Shown piece by piece: positions 1 to 11,419 of a stretch of 64,000 bases of DNA. Position numbers and translations under genes: made by a program. The notes under the pieces are model-generated. The model was not told the DNA's origin and searched no databases. It was given only the letters and a program-made list of their open reading frames with translations. The stretch is from Dyella sp. RRB7 (lineage in GTDB: Bacteria > Pseudomonadota > Gammaproteobacteria > Xanthomonadales > Rhodanobacteraceae): assembly GCF_022761115.1 (NCBI RefSeq), contig NZ_JAKWJS010000002.1:496001-560000 (forward strand). Reading direction: 5' to 3'. The stretch's first letter is position 1, and every line of letters begins with the position of its first letter.

Positions 1-1987
<1,987 letters not shown>

Positions 1988-2383
1988 TGTTTCTCCCCAA
2001 TCAGACAATTAAAGCAAGGACGTTTTCCCCAAAACGATTGCGCCTTCCATGTCTGTCGTGCGTCGCAACAACATCTATCCATAAATGCGACGAAATTCAG
2101 GCTATGACACATGCTGCAGTGCGTCAACCATTTGAAACAAATCGGTTGCATGAATGTCAAATTGGCGTAAGTCAGAGGTCATCGGCGGAGAGGCGGCAAC
2201 GGGACGAGGACGCATCACCTCCGCCTTCGGCGCAAGACCCTGCGAAAAGCATGACTGCCAGGCAAACGAATGGCACATGGCCCTTGATGTCGCGCGCATC
2301 GGGCACATTTCCAGCGCTCACGGTCCGGTATGTTGCCCGACACAAGTGTTCGCTCATGGGAAGTCCACGGAGATGCGTTCGTC
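1988..2383. other. Intergenic region between divergent genes
   Basis: These 396 bases separate the TonB receptor (minus) from the DUF2076 gene (plus) and must hold both promoters. The part near 2010-2150 is more AT-rich than its surroundings. I see no convincing gene, RNA or long repeat here. The open frames in it have no recognisable protein content. Confidence 0.5.
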
Positions 2384-3022
2384 ATGACACCGCAGGAACA
2401 ACAGCTACTCGATGATTTCCTCCAGCGCCTGGCTGCCGCAGGCAGCGTGGCGAAAGATCCGCAGGCCGATGCATTGATCCGCCAGCGCCTGGCCGGTCAG
2501 CCGGATGCGTTGTATCTGCTGGTGCAGCGCAGCCTGTTGCAGCAGCAGGCGCTGGAAGGCGCCAAGGCGCAGATCGCGCAGCTGCAGGCACAGCTCGCCT
2601 CGCAGCAAGGTGGCGGCAGTTTCCTGGGTGGGCAGCAGCAGCCAGCCTGGGGTGCGGCACCGCCGCCGTTCCCGCCACAGGCGCAGCCAGCACAGGCCGC
2701 GGCGCCGGGTTGGCGTGAACGCCTGTTTGGCGGCGCACCGACGCCACAGCCGAGCGCGCCGAGCTTCCTTTCACAGGCGGCCACCACGGCGGCCGGCGTG
2801 GCCGGTGGCATGTTCCTGTTCGATGGCATCGAAAACCTGCTCGGCGGCCATCACGGTGGCGGCTTCTTCGGCGGCGGCCAGCCGTCGGTGATCGAGAACG
2901 TCACCGAGAACAATTACTACGACGACAGTGATCGTTCGCGGGGCATCAGCGACCAGGACTTTGCCTCATCGGATTTCGATGACAGCAATGATGGCGGCTT
3001 TGACGACAGCAGCTGGTCGTGA
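2384..3022 (+). CDS. DUF2076 family protein
   Basis: This 212-residue protein matches the DUF2076 pattern: MTPQEQQLLDDFLQRL at the N-terminus, a helical coiled segment (LQQQALEGAKAQIAQLQAQL, about residues 60-80), a Gln/Pro/Ala-rich middle, one hydrophobic glycine-rich segment (AAGVAGGMFLFDGIENLLGG) and an acidic Asp/Ser-rich tail. The family is described as a periplasmic ligand-binding sensor, but its function is poorly known. I chose the ATG at 2384 because family members start with MTPQE; an in-frame ATG upstream (2330) adds 18 residues with no family character. A perfect 13-bp hairpin just after the stop separates it from the convergent Sel1 gene. Confidence 0.85.
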   Translation: MTPQEQQLLDDFLQRLAAAGSVAKDPQADALIRQRLAGQPDALYLLVQRSLLQQQALEGAKAQIAQLQAQLASQQGGGSFLGGQQQPAWGAAPPPFPPQAQPAQAAAPGWRERLFGGAPTPQPSAPSFLSQAATTAAGVAGGMFLFDGIENLLGGHHGGGFFGGGQPSVIENVTENNYYDDSDRSRGISDQDFASSDFDDSNDGGFDDSSWS

Positions 3023-3027
3023 TGCAC

Positions 3028-3056
3028 GGCCCGCGCACGCGTCGCGTGCGCGGGCC
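3028..3056. terminator. Perfect hairpin between convergent genes
   Basis: A 13-bp perfect stem (GGCCCGCGCACGC with GCGTGCGCGGGCC) and a 3-base loop GTC lie between the ends of two convergent genes. There is no T tract on either side, so it is a strong hairpin that may act as a bidirectional terminator or RNA-end stabiliser rather than a classic intrinsic terminator. Confidence 0.6.
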
Positions 3057-3073
3057 AAGCCGCTGGGCCGCAC

Positions 3074-3793
3074 CTATACAGAACTGGCGGCCGCCAGCAT
3101 GCGCAGCTCGGGATGCCGCGACCTTGCCAGATCGCTGCGCAGGGCTTCCACAAAATATGCGGGCGCGACATTGATCGCGGAGCGCAGCAGCGCACACGCT
3201 TCCTCGATGCGACCTTGCTCGGTGAGCACCGAAGCCCAACTGCATTTGCCGCGATAATCGCCCTTCTCTGCCGAGCGGCGATAAAGCTCGCGTGCCTTCC
3301 CGGCATCCGGCGCGGTTTCCCAGCCGTGTTCGTAATACTGCCCCAGGAAATGCATGGCTCGGCCATGCCCCGCCTCGGCAGCCCGGCCAAACCAGTGGAA
3401 TGCCAGGGCGCGGTTCTGTGCGAGCCCGCGCCCGTTGGCCAGCACGTGGGCATAGTTGTACATGCCCCAGTCCGAACCGTGCTCGGCCGCCTCGCGATAC
3501 CACACCGCGGCCAGCTCGTAGTTGGCCGTCATGCCCCAGCCATTTTCATAGCAGCGGCCAAGCATGTTCATCGCCATCGGCTCGCCCTGGTGCGCGGCAA
3601 GCTGGAACCAGTACAGCGCCTCTGCCGGATCACGCGGGCAGCCAATGCCTTCCAGGTAGGTTTGCGCCACGGCCAGCTGCGACGCGCCATCACCGGCCAG
3701 CGCCTGGGTCAGCAGCAACGCGTGCGCCTTCGCTGGCGTCGCCCTCAGCAGCACGGAAAACTCATCGGGCGTCGCGGCCGGCGTGGCACTCAT
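3074..3793 (-). CDS. Sel1/TPR-repeat protein of the PiuC operon
   Basis: This 239-residue protein is built of Sel1-type repeats. Visible units include [58 protein letters not shown] and [19 protein letters not shown], each about 36 residues, ending in a tetratricopeptide-like helix pair. Such repeats mediate protein contacts. The ATG at 3793 overlaps the TGA of the dioxygenase gene in an ATGA, so the two are translationally coupled. Sel1/TPR proteins are often found next to PiuC genes, which suggests a role linked to iron uptake; the exact function is unknown. Confidence 0.88.
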   Translation of the reverse strand: MSATPAATPDEFSVLLRATPAKAHALLLTQALAGDGASQLAVAQTYLEGIGCPRDPAEALYWFQLAAHQGEPMAMNMLGRCYENGWGMTANYELAAVWYREAAEHGSDWGMYNYAHVLANGRGLAQNRALAFHWFGRAAEAGHGRAMHFLGQYYEHGWETAPDAGKARELYRRSAEKGDYRGKCSWASVLTEQGRIEEACALLRSAINVAPAYFVEALRSDLARSRHPELRMLAAASSV

Positions 3794-4476
3794 GTCTCGG
3801 ACCACGCACGCAGCAGGTTGTGATAGATACCGGTCAATCGCAACACGTCGGCATGGGGAGCATCGGCCTGGGTCAGGCCCTGGATGGAAACGTCGAGTTC
3901 CAGCAGCATACGCCGCTGTTGCTCGTCACGCACCAGGCTCTGGATCCAGAAGAACGATGCCAATCGTTCGCCGCGGGTCACCGGCTCCACGCGATGCAGG
4001 CTGCTGGCCGGATACAGGATCATGTCGCCGGCGGCGAGCTTCACCGCGTGCGTGCCGTAGGTATCCTCGATGACAAGATCGCCGCCGTCGTATTCGTCGG
4101 GCTCGTTGAGAAACAGCGTGGCCGAAAGATCCGTACGGACAGGTACGGCCGGCACGGAGCGCCGGTCATAGCGGATGGCATTGTCGACATGGAAACCGAA
4201 CGAACCGCCGCCGCGATAGCAATTGAACAGCGGCGGGAAAATATGGCGCGGCAAGGCGCCGGCAAAGAACGTGGTGTTGCGTGCCAGCGCATCGAGCACC
4301 AGTGCGCCCAACTCCTTCGCCTGCGCCGAGTCTTCCGGCAGCTGCAGGTTGTGCTTGGCCTGCGCCGACTGATGCCCCGCGGTTATCCGGCCATCGGCCC
4401 AGGGGGCGTCCTGCAGGCGCTGGCGGCTGTGCGCCAGCTCGGCGGCAGAAAGAACCTCGGGCACATGGAGCAGCAT
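3790..4476 (-). CDS. piuC: PKHD-type Fe(II)/2-oxoglutarate hydroxylase, PiuC/YbiX family
   Basis: This 228-residue protein belongs to the PKHD hydroxylase family, non-haem iron dioxygenases that use 2-oxoglutarate. The iron ligands are visible as H96 and D98 ([11 protein letters not shown]) and H161 ([12 protein letters not shown]), followed by the 2-oxoglutarate-binding arginine region ([11 protein letters not shown]). Length and ends ([10 protein letters not shown] at the start) agree with PiuC/YbiX. It lies 68 bases downstream of a Fiu/PiuA-like siderophore receptor, the usual arrangement, and is probably transcribed with it under Fur control. Its substrate is not known in most bacteria; processing of catecholate siderophores is a common proposal. 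Confidence 0.93.
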   Translation of the reverse strand: MLLHVPEVLSAAELAHSRQRLQDAPWADGRITAGHQSAQAKHNLQLPEDSAQAKELGALVLDALARNTTFFAGALPRHIFPPLFNCYRGGGSFGFHVDNAIRYDRRSVPAVPVRTDLSATLFLNEPDEYDGGDLVIEDTYGTHAVKLAAGDMILYPASSLHRVEPVTRGERLASFFWIQSLVRDEQQRRMLLELDVSIQGLTQADAPHADVLRLTGIYHNLLRAWSET

Positions 4477-4544
4477 GGTGTTTCCTCATCATCAACGCGG
4501 CGGCGCCTCCACCCGGAGGCGTCACCGATAGGACGTCGTACCTG

Positions 4545-6839
4545 TCAGAAATGGAAGTTGGCGGTCAGGATGCCAGCCCGTCCCGGAGCCACCGAAGCGT
4601 AGTGCGCGGCATAGGCCTTGTCGAAGTAGTACTTGTTGGTGAGGTTCTGCACGTTCAGCTGCAACGTCAGGTGCTTGTTGACCTCGTAGGACGCCATCGC
4701 GTCGAAGCGCGTGTAGGACGGCACCCACTTCGTGTTCGCGGTATTGCCGTACACCTTGTCCTGGTAGTAGGCGCCACCACCCACGGTCCAGCGCGACGTA
4801 ATGGCCACGCTGGTCCATAGCGTGAAGCTGTTCCTGGGCGTATTGGGAAACTCGTTGCCCTTGCTTGCCGCATCGGCGGGGCCAGTCTTCACCAGTTCGC
4901 TGTCGAGGTAGGTATAGCCGCCGAACACGCTCCAGCGCTCGTTGATCTGTCCGTTGAAGCCCAGCTCCACGCCATCCACGCGCTGCTTGCCGGCATTGAT
5001 CTGCGGACTGCCGCGTCCGCCGGTGGCTACGCGAGCATTGGTCTTTTCGCTACGGAACACCGCGGCGGTCAGCGATAGGCGCTGCTCCAGTACATCCCAC
5101 TTGGTACCCAGCTCCAGATTGCGGCTGCTTTCCGGCTTGAGGTCGGCGTTGGTCACGGCGATGCCATCGGCGCCATCGCCCGCATCCACGCCCGGCGGGT
5201 TGGACGATGTGCCCCAGGACAGATACACGCTGCCGTTCTGCGCGGGCTTGTAGACCACGCCCAGCTGGTAGTTCCAGAAAGTGGAATCGTTGCTGACGCG
5301 ACTCACCGCACCGGTGGTCGTGGTGGTGGCGGTGGACTTCGTGTTGAAGCTGTCGAAGCGCACGCCGCCATTCACCGACCACTGCGGGTTGAAGGTGACC
5401 GTATCGAAGGCCCAGGCCGAACGTGTGTCGGTCACGATGCGGGTGGGATTCTGCCCGCCGATGATGGCGCCCAGGAAAGGATCATGCGGCGTCGGATGCC
5501 GCGCGTCGGTGCACCAGTAGCCCGATGGCGCACCGATGCCGTACTTGCTGCTGCACGCGCCGTTGGTGATCGAGCCGGTGTTGTGGGTATCGGCGGCATT
5601 CTTGGCCGGATCGACCAGATAGCTGGTGCGCTGGGTCTTCTCGCTGCTGATCTCCAGGCCGGCGGCGATGCTGTGCTTCAGCGCGCCGGTGTCGAACTCG
5701 CCGGTGAGGTCGGTCTGGTTGGTGATATTCGTGGTGTTGCTGTCACGGTTGTTATTGCGACGCCACACGCCACCGTTGACCAGGAAATTGCCCTGGCTGT
5801 CGTCGGGTTGGGTCCAGATGTAGTCGTTGGTGGAGCGCGCGTACACGGTGGTGTTGCGCAGCAGCCAGCCATCGCCGAAATCGTGCTTGACCAGGATCGT
5901 GCCGATATCGTTGCTCTGCTTCTGGTAGTCGCGATCAAGCCAGCCATAGTAGGTGCCGCGCGGCACCGAATAGGGACGACCGTCGCCATTGAGCCTGGCG
6001 TACGGGCTGGTGGCGGCAAACGGGTTGTTGTACGGAATGCCGCTGTCGGGCGTGTCGTCGCTCTGCAGGTGGTAGTAGCTCAGCGTGACATTGGTGGCCG
6101 AATGCAGGCCGAAGGTGATGGATGGCGCGATGCCCCAGCGCGACATGTCCGGGCCGTTGCGCCCGGCCACGTCATTGCCGTGCCCCATCACGTTGAGGCG
6201 AAACGCCGAGTCGGCGCCCACCAGCTGGTTCCAGTCGACAGTGCCGCGATAGTAGTTGTCGGTGCCCACGCCCGCGGTGCCGTTGACGGCATTCTCGGCC
6301 TTGGGCGCCTTGGTCAACAGGTTGATGCTGCCGCCCACGCCACCGCGACCGGTATAGGCCGAGCTGGGGCCCTTCAACACCTCGACCTGGTCGATGTCGA
6401 AGATTTCGCGCGACTGCGAGCCGGAGCTGCGCACGCCATCGATGAATACCGAACTTTCCGAATCGAAGCCACGGATGATCGGACGGTCGCCATTGGGATT
6501 GCCGCCCTCGCCCGCACCGAACGTAATGCCCGGCACCTGGCGCAGCACGTCGAGCAACGAGGTCGCCGCGGTCTGCTGGATGATCTGCTGGGGAATCACC
6601 GTCACCGAGCGCGGCGTGTCGAGCAGCGGCGCGGTGAACTTGGGCGAGGTGGTGTTGACGACGGTGGAGCGAACCTTCACGCCATCGAGGTTCTGCGCCT
6701 CCTGGGGATCGGCGGTCACGTCGCTGACCGCATCGCCACCGGCCATGGCCGAGGTGGACGCGAGGGCCAGGCCCAATGCACTGACGGCCAGCCGGATGGG
6801 CGGGTTGGCCGCAGAAGACACAAACGCTTTGGAGGTCAT
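4545..6839 (-). CDS. TonB-dependent siderophore receptor, Fiu/PiuA-like
   Basis: This full-length (764 aa) outer-membrane receptor has a signal peptide (LAVSALGLALASTSAMA), a siderophore-type plug domain and a 22-strand-type barrel that ends with aromatic FHF. Plug signatures are DTPRSVTVIPQQIIQQTAA, PIIRGFDSESSVFIDGVR and DQVEVLKGPSSAYTGRGGVG. Genetic linkage to a PiuC-type hydroxylase points to catecholate siderophore (Fiu/PiuA class) uptake through TonB. A good Fur box lies about 140 bases upstream of the start. The precise siderophore cannot be told from sequence. Confidence 0.94.
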   Translation of the reverse strand: MTSKAFVSSAANPPIRLAVSALGLALASTSAMAGGDAVSDVTADPQEAQNLDGVKVRSTVVNTTSPKFTAPLLDTPRSVTVIPQQIIQQTAATSLLDVLRQVPGITFGAGEGGNPNGDRPIIRGFDSESSVFIDGVRSSGSQSREIFDIDQVEVLKGPSSAYTGRGGVGGSINLLTKAPKAENAVNGTAGVGTDNYYRGTVDWNQLVGADSAFRLNVMGHGNDVAGRNGPDMSRWGIAPSITFGLHSATNVTLSYYHLQSDDTPDSGIPYNNPFAATSPYARLNGDGRPYSVPRGTYYGWLDRDYQKQSNDIGTILVKHDFGDGWLLRNTTVYARSTNDYIWTQPDDSQGNFLVNGGVWRRNNNRDSNTTNITNQTDLTGEFDTGALKHSIAAGLEISSEKTQRTSYLVDPAKNAADTHNTGSITNGACSSKYGIGAPSGYWCTDARHPTPHDPFLGAIIGGQNPTRIVTDTRSAWAFDTVTFNPQWSVNGGVRFDSFNTKSTATTTTTGAVSRVSNDSTFWNYQLGVVYKPAQNGSVYLSWGTSSNPPGVDAGDGADGIAVTNADLKPESSRNLELGTKWDVLEQRLSLTAAVFRSEKTNARVATGGRGSPQINAGKQRVDGVELGFNGQINERWSVFGGYTYLDSELVKTGPADAASKGNEFPNTPRNSFTLWTSVAITSRWTVGGGAYYQDKVYGNTANTKWVPSYTRFDAMASYEVNKHLTLQLNVQNLTNKYYFDKAYAAHYASVAPGRAGILTANFHF

Positions 6840-7324
6840 GATCGATCCTTCGCGCGGGCGAACGCCGGCCTCTCCGGTCAGGGGAGCCGCTATGCCGCGG
6901 GTTTACGGGGTTAGGAAAGCGGGCGCGCCAGGCGAGACGTCGGTCTCCAGCCAGCGGCACCGGATGCACGATAACTGGATTGAGAATGATTCGCAATATC
7001 TTGCGGATGGCGCATTGTCACACCTCCCCTCATCCGCCACAGCCCACGCTGCGATGGGTGATCGCAGGTGTGTGCGAGGCGCCAGAGGTATGGACGTCAC
7101 ACCTGCCGCATCCACCATCCGGCAAGCATCCTCTGGCCTAGCGGAAAAGACGGCGGACCCTGCTAGCCTTGCGCCGCCAGCGCACGTCGCGCTGGCGTCC
7201 TCGCCAGGCCTGTCGCCGGCGAAACAACAGGGGCACCGCGCCGTGCAGAGCCAGCCAGGTCATCCATCGGATAACCTGCTGGCCCAACCCGTGTCCCTAT
7301 ACAACCAGACAGCGGAAGCCCGGC
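6840..7324. other. Divergent regulatory region, iron operon / polysaccharide locus
   Basis: These 485 bases separate the minus-strand iron operon from the first plus-strand polysaccharide gene. Apart from the Fur box at 6979-6997 I see no defined site. The stretch 7100-7324 must contain the promoter of the UDP-sugar dehydrogenase gene, but no clear -35/-10 pair stands out. Open frames running through it upstream of 7325 look non-coding. Confidence 0.5.
6979..6997 (-). promoter_or_regulatory. Fur box of the siderophore receptor operon
   Basis: The 19-bp sequence ATTGAGAATGATTCGCAAT is an imperfect palindrome that fits the Fur consensus built of NATWAT-type hexamers (GATAATGATAATCATTATC). It lies about 140 bases upstream of the siderophore-receptor start. 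Repression by iron-loaded Fur of the receptor-piuC-Sel1 operon is the natural reading. Confidence 0.8.
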
Positions 7325-8602
7325 ATGCAGAATCTGGAAAACACCAAGCTCGCCATCATCGGACTCGGCTACGTCGGCCTTCCGTTGGCGGTGGAATTTG
7401 GCAAGCGTTACGACACGGTCGGTTTCGACATCAACCAGGGCCGCATCGAAGAGCTGCGCGGCGGTCGCGACAGCACGCTGGAGGTCAACGCCGAGGAACT
7501 GGCTGCATCGCAGCATCTGCGCTTCAGCGCCGAGCTGGCCGACCTTGCCGACCGCAACGTCTATATCGTGACCGTGCCCACGCCGATCGACTCGGCCAAG
7601 CGTCCCGACCTCACGCCGCTGATCCGCGCCAGCGAAACGCTGGCCAAGGTGCTCAAGCGCGGCGACGTGGTGGTGTATGAATCCACCGTCTATCCCGGCT
7701 GCACCGAGGAAGTGTGCGTGCCGATCCTGGCCAAGGGCTCGGGCCTGGTGTTCAACCAGGATTTCTTTGCCGGCTACAGTCCCGAGCGCATCAACCCGGG
7801 CGACAAGCAGCACCGCGTCACCAGCATTCTCAAGGTCACCTCCGGCTCCACGCCCGAGACGGCCGATTTCGTGGATCGCCTGTACGGCTCCATCATCACG
7901 GCCGGCACGCACAAGGCCAGCTCGCTGAAGGTGGCCGAGGCGGCCAAGGTCATCGAGAACACCCAGCGCGATCTCAACATCGCCCTGGTCAACGACCTTT
8001 CCATCCTGTTCAACAAGCTGGGCATCGATACGCTGGAGGTGCTGCAGGCGGCGGGTACCAAGTGGAATTTCCTGCCGTTCCGGCCGGGCCTGGTGGGTGG
8101 CCACTGCATCAGCGTGGATCCGTACTACCTCACGCACAAGGCGCAGGAAGTGGGCCATCACCCCGACGTGATCCTGGCCGGGCGTCGCACCAACGACAGC
8201 ATGGGGCCGTACGTCGCCAGCGAAGTGATCCGCCTGATGGTGCGCAAGGGCATCAATCCGGTGCGCGCACGCGTGCTGGTGCTGGGCCTGGCCTTCAAGG
8301 AGAACTGCCCGGACCTGCGCAACACGCGCGTGGTGGACATCGTGCAGGCCCTGCGCGGTTACAACGCCCAGGTGGACGTGCACGACCCGTGGATCAACCC
8401 GGCCGAAGCCGAGCACGAATACGCGCTCACGCCCCTGGCCGATCCGCAGGCTGGCAATTACGACGCCGTGATCATCGCGGTGGGACATCGCCAGTTCGTC
8501 GCGCTTGGCGCTGCGGGCATCCGCGCCTTCTGCAAGCCGGAGTCGGTGGTGTACGACGTGAAGTATGTGTTGCCGCGCGCCGATGTGGACGGCCGCCTCT
8601 AG
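7325..8602 (+). CDS. Nucleotide-sugar dehydrogenase, TviB/WbpO type
   Basis: This 425-residue enzyme oxidises a UDP-sugar at C6 to the uronic acid with NAD. The N-terminal Rossmann motif is LAIIGLGYVGLPLAVEFG; the middle helix region has SLKVAEAAKVIENTQRDLNI; the catalytic cysteine is C261 in GGHCISVDPYY. This subfamily (TviB, WbpO, WbpA relatives) mostly acts on UDP-N-acetylhexosamines, giving UDP-GalNAcA or UDP-GlcNAcA; UDP-glucose cannot be excluded. I chose the ATG at 7325 (MQNLENTKLAIIGLG), since the upstream in-frame extension is low-complexity and not family-like. It begins the polysaccharide locus and is followed by an epimerase 17 bases later. Confidence 0.93.
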   Translation: MQNLENTKLAIIGLGYVGLPLAVEFGKRYDTVGFDINQGRIEELRGGRDSTLEVNAEELAASQHLRFSAELADLADRNVYIVTVPTPIDSAKRPDLTPLIRASETLAKVLKRGDVVVYESTVYPGCTEEVCVPILAKGSGLVFNQDFFAGYSPERINPGDKQHRVTSILKVTSGSTPETADFVDRLYGSIITAGTHKASSLKVAEAAKVIENTQRDLNIALVNDLSILFNKLGIDTLEVLQAAGTKWNFLPFRPGLVGGHCISVDPYYLTHKAQEVGHHPDVILAGRRTNDSMGPYVASEVIRLMVRKGINPVRARVLVLGLAFKENCPDLRNTRVVDIVQALRGYNAQVDVHDPWINPAEAEHEYALTPLADPQAGNYDAVIIAVGHRQFVALGAAGIRAFCKPESVVYDVKYVLPRADVDGRL

Positions 8603-8618
8603 CCTTGGGAATGGCATC

Positions 8619-9629
8619 ATGAAAGTGTTGGTTACCGGCACCGCCGGATTCATTGGTTCCTACGTGGCCGAACGGCTGCTCGCGCGCGGCGACGACGTGG
8701 TCGGCTTCGACAACCTCAACGACTATTACGACGTCGCGCTGAAGAAGGCGCGCCTCGCACGCTTCAAGGATCATCCCCGCTACACGCACGTGCATGCCGA
8801 CCTGGCGGACCGCGCCGCGATGGAGCGCACGTTCGCCGGGCAGCGTCCGCAGCGCGTGGTGCACCTGGCGGCGCAGGCTGGCGTGCGCTATGCGGCGGAG
8901 AATCCGCACGTGTATGCCAGCAGCAATGTCATCGGCTTCCTGCATGTGCTCGAAGGCTGTCGCCAGCACGGCGTGGAGCATCTGGTGTTCGCCTCGACCA
9001 GCTCGGTATACGGCGCAAATACCGCGATGCCGTTCTCCGAGCACAAGTCGGCCGAACATCCGCTCACGCTGTACGCCGCGACCAAGAAAGCCAACGAGCA
9101 GATGGCGCACAGCTATGCGCACCTCTATGGCATTCCCTGCACCGGCCTGCGCTTCTTTACCGTCTATGGCCCGTGGGGGCGCCCCGACATGGCGCTGTTC
9201 CTGTTCACCCGCGCCATTCTTGCCGGCGAGCCGATCCGCGTGTTCAACCATGGCCGGCACAAGCGCAGCTTCACCTATGTGGACGACATCGTCGAAGGCG
9301 TGATCCGCACCCTCGATCAGGCTCCCGGCATCGATACGCATTGGGACAGCAACGCACCGGACCCTGCCAGCAGCGGCGTGGCGCCCTATCGCCTGTTCAA
9401 TATCGGCAACGAACGACCGGTGGAGCTGCTGCACTACATCGAAGTGCTCGAACACTGCCTGGGTCGCAAGGCCACCATGGAGATGCTTCCACTGCAAGCG
9501 GGCGATGTGCCCGACACCGAGGCCGATGTAACAGACCTGATACAGGCCGTTGGCTATAGGCCGCAGGTGTCGGTAGAAACCGGGGTCGCCAACTTTGTAC
9601 GCTGGTACCGGGAGTACTATCACGTGTGA
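8619..9629 (+). CDS. UDP-uronate 4-epimerase-like SDR enzyme
   Basis: This 336-residue extended short-chain dehydrogenase has the NAD motif VLVTGTAGFIGSYVAERLL, the insert NLNDYYDVALKKARL typical of UDP-glucuronate 4-epimerases (CapI/LpsL) and TviC relatives, the active-site Ser/Thr region FASTSSVYG and the YAATK motif carrying the YxxxK pair. It most likely interconverts the uronic acid made by the preceding dehydrogenase, giving a GlcA/GalA- or GlcNAcA/GalNAcA-type donor for the exopolysaccharide. The start at 8619 gives MKVLVTGTAG directly; the upstream in-frame codons overlap the dehydrogenase. Confidence 0.92.
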   Translation: MKVLVTGTAGFIGSYVAERLLARGDDVVGFDNLNDYYDVALKKARLARFKDHPRYTHVHADLADRAAMERTFAGQRPQRVVHLAAQAGVRYAAENPHVYASSNVIGFLHVLEGCRQHGVEHLVFASTSSVYGANTAMPFSEHKSAEHPLTLYAATKKANEQMAHSYAHLYGIPCTGLRFFTVYGPWGRPDMALFLFTRAILAGEPIRVFNHGRHKRSFTYVDDIVEGVIRTLDQAPGIDTHWDSNAPDPASSGVAPYRLFNIGNERPVELLHYIEVLEHCLGRKATMEMLPLQAGDVPDTEADVTDLIQAVGYRPQVSVETGVANFVRWYREYYHV

Positions 9630-9726
9630 TGCCGCCATCAGCCCGGAATGGCTGACCGCAACACCATGGATCATCTCCGCGAAACGACAACCATGTTGCT
9701 TGGCGTGAGTCCTTTAGGGGGTTGGT

Positions 9727-11400
9727 GTGATCGTCGACTATCTGAGCGGATCGCATCCCGGAGATGTGGAAGCGGACTTATGCGTCATCGGTGCCGGCGC
9801 CGCCGGCATTGCCATCGCCCATGCGTTCATCGGCACGGCGGTCCGCGTCTGCCTGCTTGAGGGTGGTGGTACCGCCGCCGAGCAACACAGCCAGGCGCTG
9901 TACGAAGGTGGTTCGCTGGGCGAAGTCCCGTTCGACCCCGGCACCTCGCGCGTGCGCGTGTTCGGTGGCAGCTGCAACCTGTGGGGCGGCGGCTGCATTC
10001 CGCTGAGCCGGCAGGACATGGACGCCCGCGACTGGGTGCCGCATAGCGGCTGGCCCATCACCTACGCCGAACTGGAGCCCTACTACGCCCGGGCGCGCTC
10101 TTACTGTCGCCTCGAGCCACTCGAACTGGGCGACGGCACGTTTGCCGCGCCTACGCCGCGTCCGCCACTCCGTTTTGACGACGACATGCTGGTCAACCAG
10201 GTCTTCGCGCATAGCCCGATCCTGTTTGGCGAGGCCTACCGCGATGAACTGGAGAACGCGCCCAACATCACCGTGATGTTGCATGCCAACCTGCTGGAGT
10301 TGCTTGCCTCGCCCGATGGAGCCCATGTGCGTGAAGCACGCATCGGCTCGCTGGACGGGCGTCGTGGCACCGTGCGGGCGCGGCACTACGTGCTGGCCTG
10401 CGGTGGCATCGAGAACGCGCGCCTGCTGCTGTTGTCCGATTCGGTCCTGCCACAGGGCCTGGGCAACCAGCACGACGTGGTGGGTCGCTACTTCATGGAT
10501 CACCCCAGCGGCAAGCTGGGCACGCTTACCACCGATGCACCCCATCGGATCACCCGTCCGTATGAACGCCGTCGCATCAAAGGTGTGGTGCCCTCGTTTC
10601 CGGAGATCGGGTTGTCCCGTCATGCCCAGCGCCGGCATCGCATGCTCAATGGCCGGGTGCATCCGTTCAGCGTGGAAGGCCCGCTGCCCAAGGGCATCCG
10701 TGCGTTGCGTGAGTTGCGGCTGGCGCTGCGACGCTCGGCGCAGGACGAAAACGCACGACTGGAGGCGCGCCTGAGCGAAGCGCTGCGCAACGCTCCGGCC
10801 ACCGAGGCCGTGGCCATGCCCGATAGCCTGGGCCTGACGGCGCTGCGGCTTGGCTTGGGCATAGGCGACATTGCCAGGGCCTTCGTGCACAAGCTGGCCG
10901 ATCGCCCCGCGGTGATGAGCAATCACGTCGACCTGATCGGATACTTCGAGCAGGCGCCCAACCCCGACAGCCGCGTCGTGCTGGGCCGGGAAACCGATGC
11001 GCTCGGACAACGCAAGGTCAGCGTGGACTGGCGACTCACGCCGCTGGACCGGCATACCTACCGCGCCGCCGCCAAATTGTTCGGCAGCGAAATCGCCCGC
11101 GCCAGCGATGCCCATTTCCAATTGGAGCCATGGCTGGCCGAGGACAGCACGGCGGTGCCGCAAGTGCATGGCACCGCCCACCACCTGGGCACGACGCGCA
11201 TGTCCGACGATCCACGCCAGGGCGTGGTCGATCGCGATTGCAAGGTGCACGGCGTCGACAATCTGCATGTCGCCGGCAGTTCGGTGTTCCCCACCGGAGG
11301 CTGGGCTTTTCCCACGTTCACCATCGTGGCGCTGAGCCTGCGGCTGGCCGATGAATTGCGCGGCTTGCTGATCACCCGTGCCTCGTCGGGCGTGCCCTAG
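9727..11400 (+). CDS. GMC-family FAD oxidoreductase
   Basis: This 557-residue glucose-methanol-choline family flavoprotein starts with GTG at 9727 after a TTAGGGGG ribosome site. The FAD-binding motif is VIGAGAAGIAIAHAF (residues about 20-34). GGSCNLWGGGCIPLS follows, and the C-terminal FAD/substrate domain has HHLGTTRMSDDP and NLHVAGSSVFPTGGWAFPTF. Such proteins oxidise alcohols, often on sugars or polyols. It sits between the nucleotide-sugar genes and the PPTase (19 bases to the latter), so it could oxidise a sugar of the polymer or an intermediate of the NRPS product. No signal peptide is visible. The substrate is unknown. Confidence 0.9.
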   Translation: MIVDYLSGSHPGDVEADLCVIGAGAAGIAIAHAFIGTAVRVCLLEGGGTAAEQHSQALYEGGSLGEVPFDPGTSRVRVFGGSCNLWGGGCIPLSRQDMDARDWVPHSGWPITYAELEPYYARARSYCRLEPLELGDGTFAAPTPRPPLRFDDDMLVNQVFAHSPILFGEAYRDELENAPNITVMLHANLLELLASPDGAHVREARIGSLDGRRGTVRARHYVLACGGIENARLLLLSDSVLPQGLGNQHDVVGRYFMDHPSGKLGTLTTDAPHRITRPYERRRIKGVVPSFPEIGLSRHAQRRHRMLNGRVHPFSVEGPLPKGIRALRELRLALRRSAQDENARLEARLSEALRNAPATEAVAMPDSLGLTALRLGLGIGDIARAFVHKLADRPAVMSNHVDLIGYFEQAPNPDSRVVLGRETDALGQRKVSVDWRLTPLDRHTYRAAAKLFGSEIARASDAHFQLEPWLAEDSTAVPQVHGTAHHLGTTRMSDDPRQGVVDRDCKVHGVDNLHVAGSSVFPTGGWAFPTFTIVALSLRLADELRGLLITRASSGVP

Positions 11401-11419
11401 GCCACCTTGCGCAGCCGTC

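Noticed and set aside
7163-8653. Minus-strand open frame of 496 codons opposite the UDP-sugar dehydrogenase
   Set aside because: It is His/Arg-rich shadow sequence; the plus-strand gene has all catalytic motifs.
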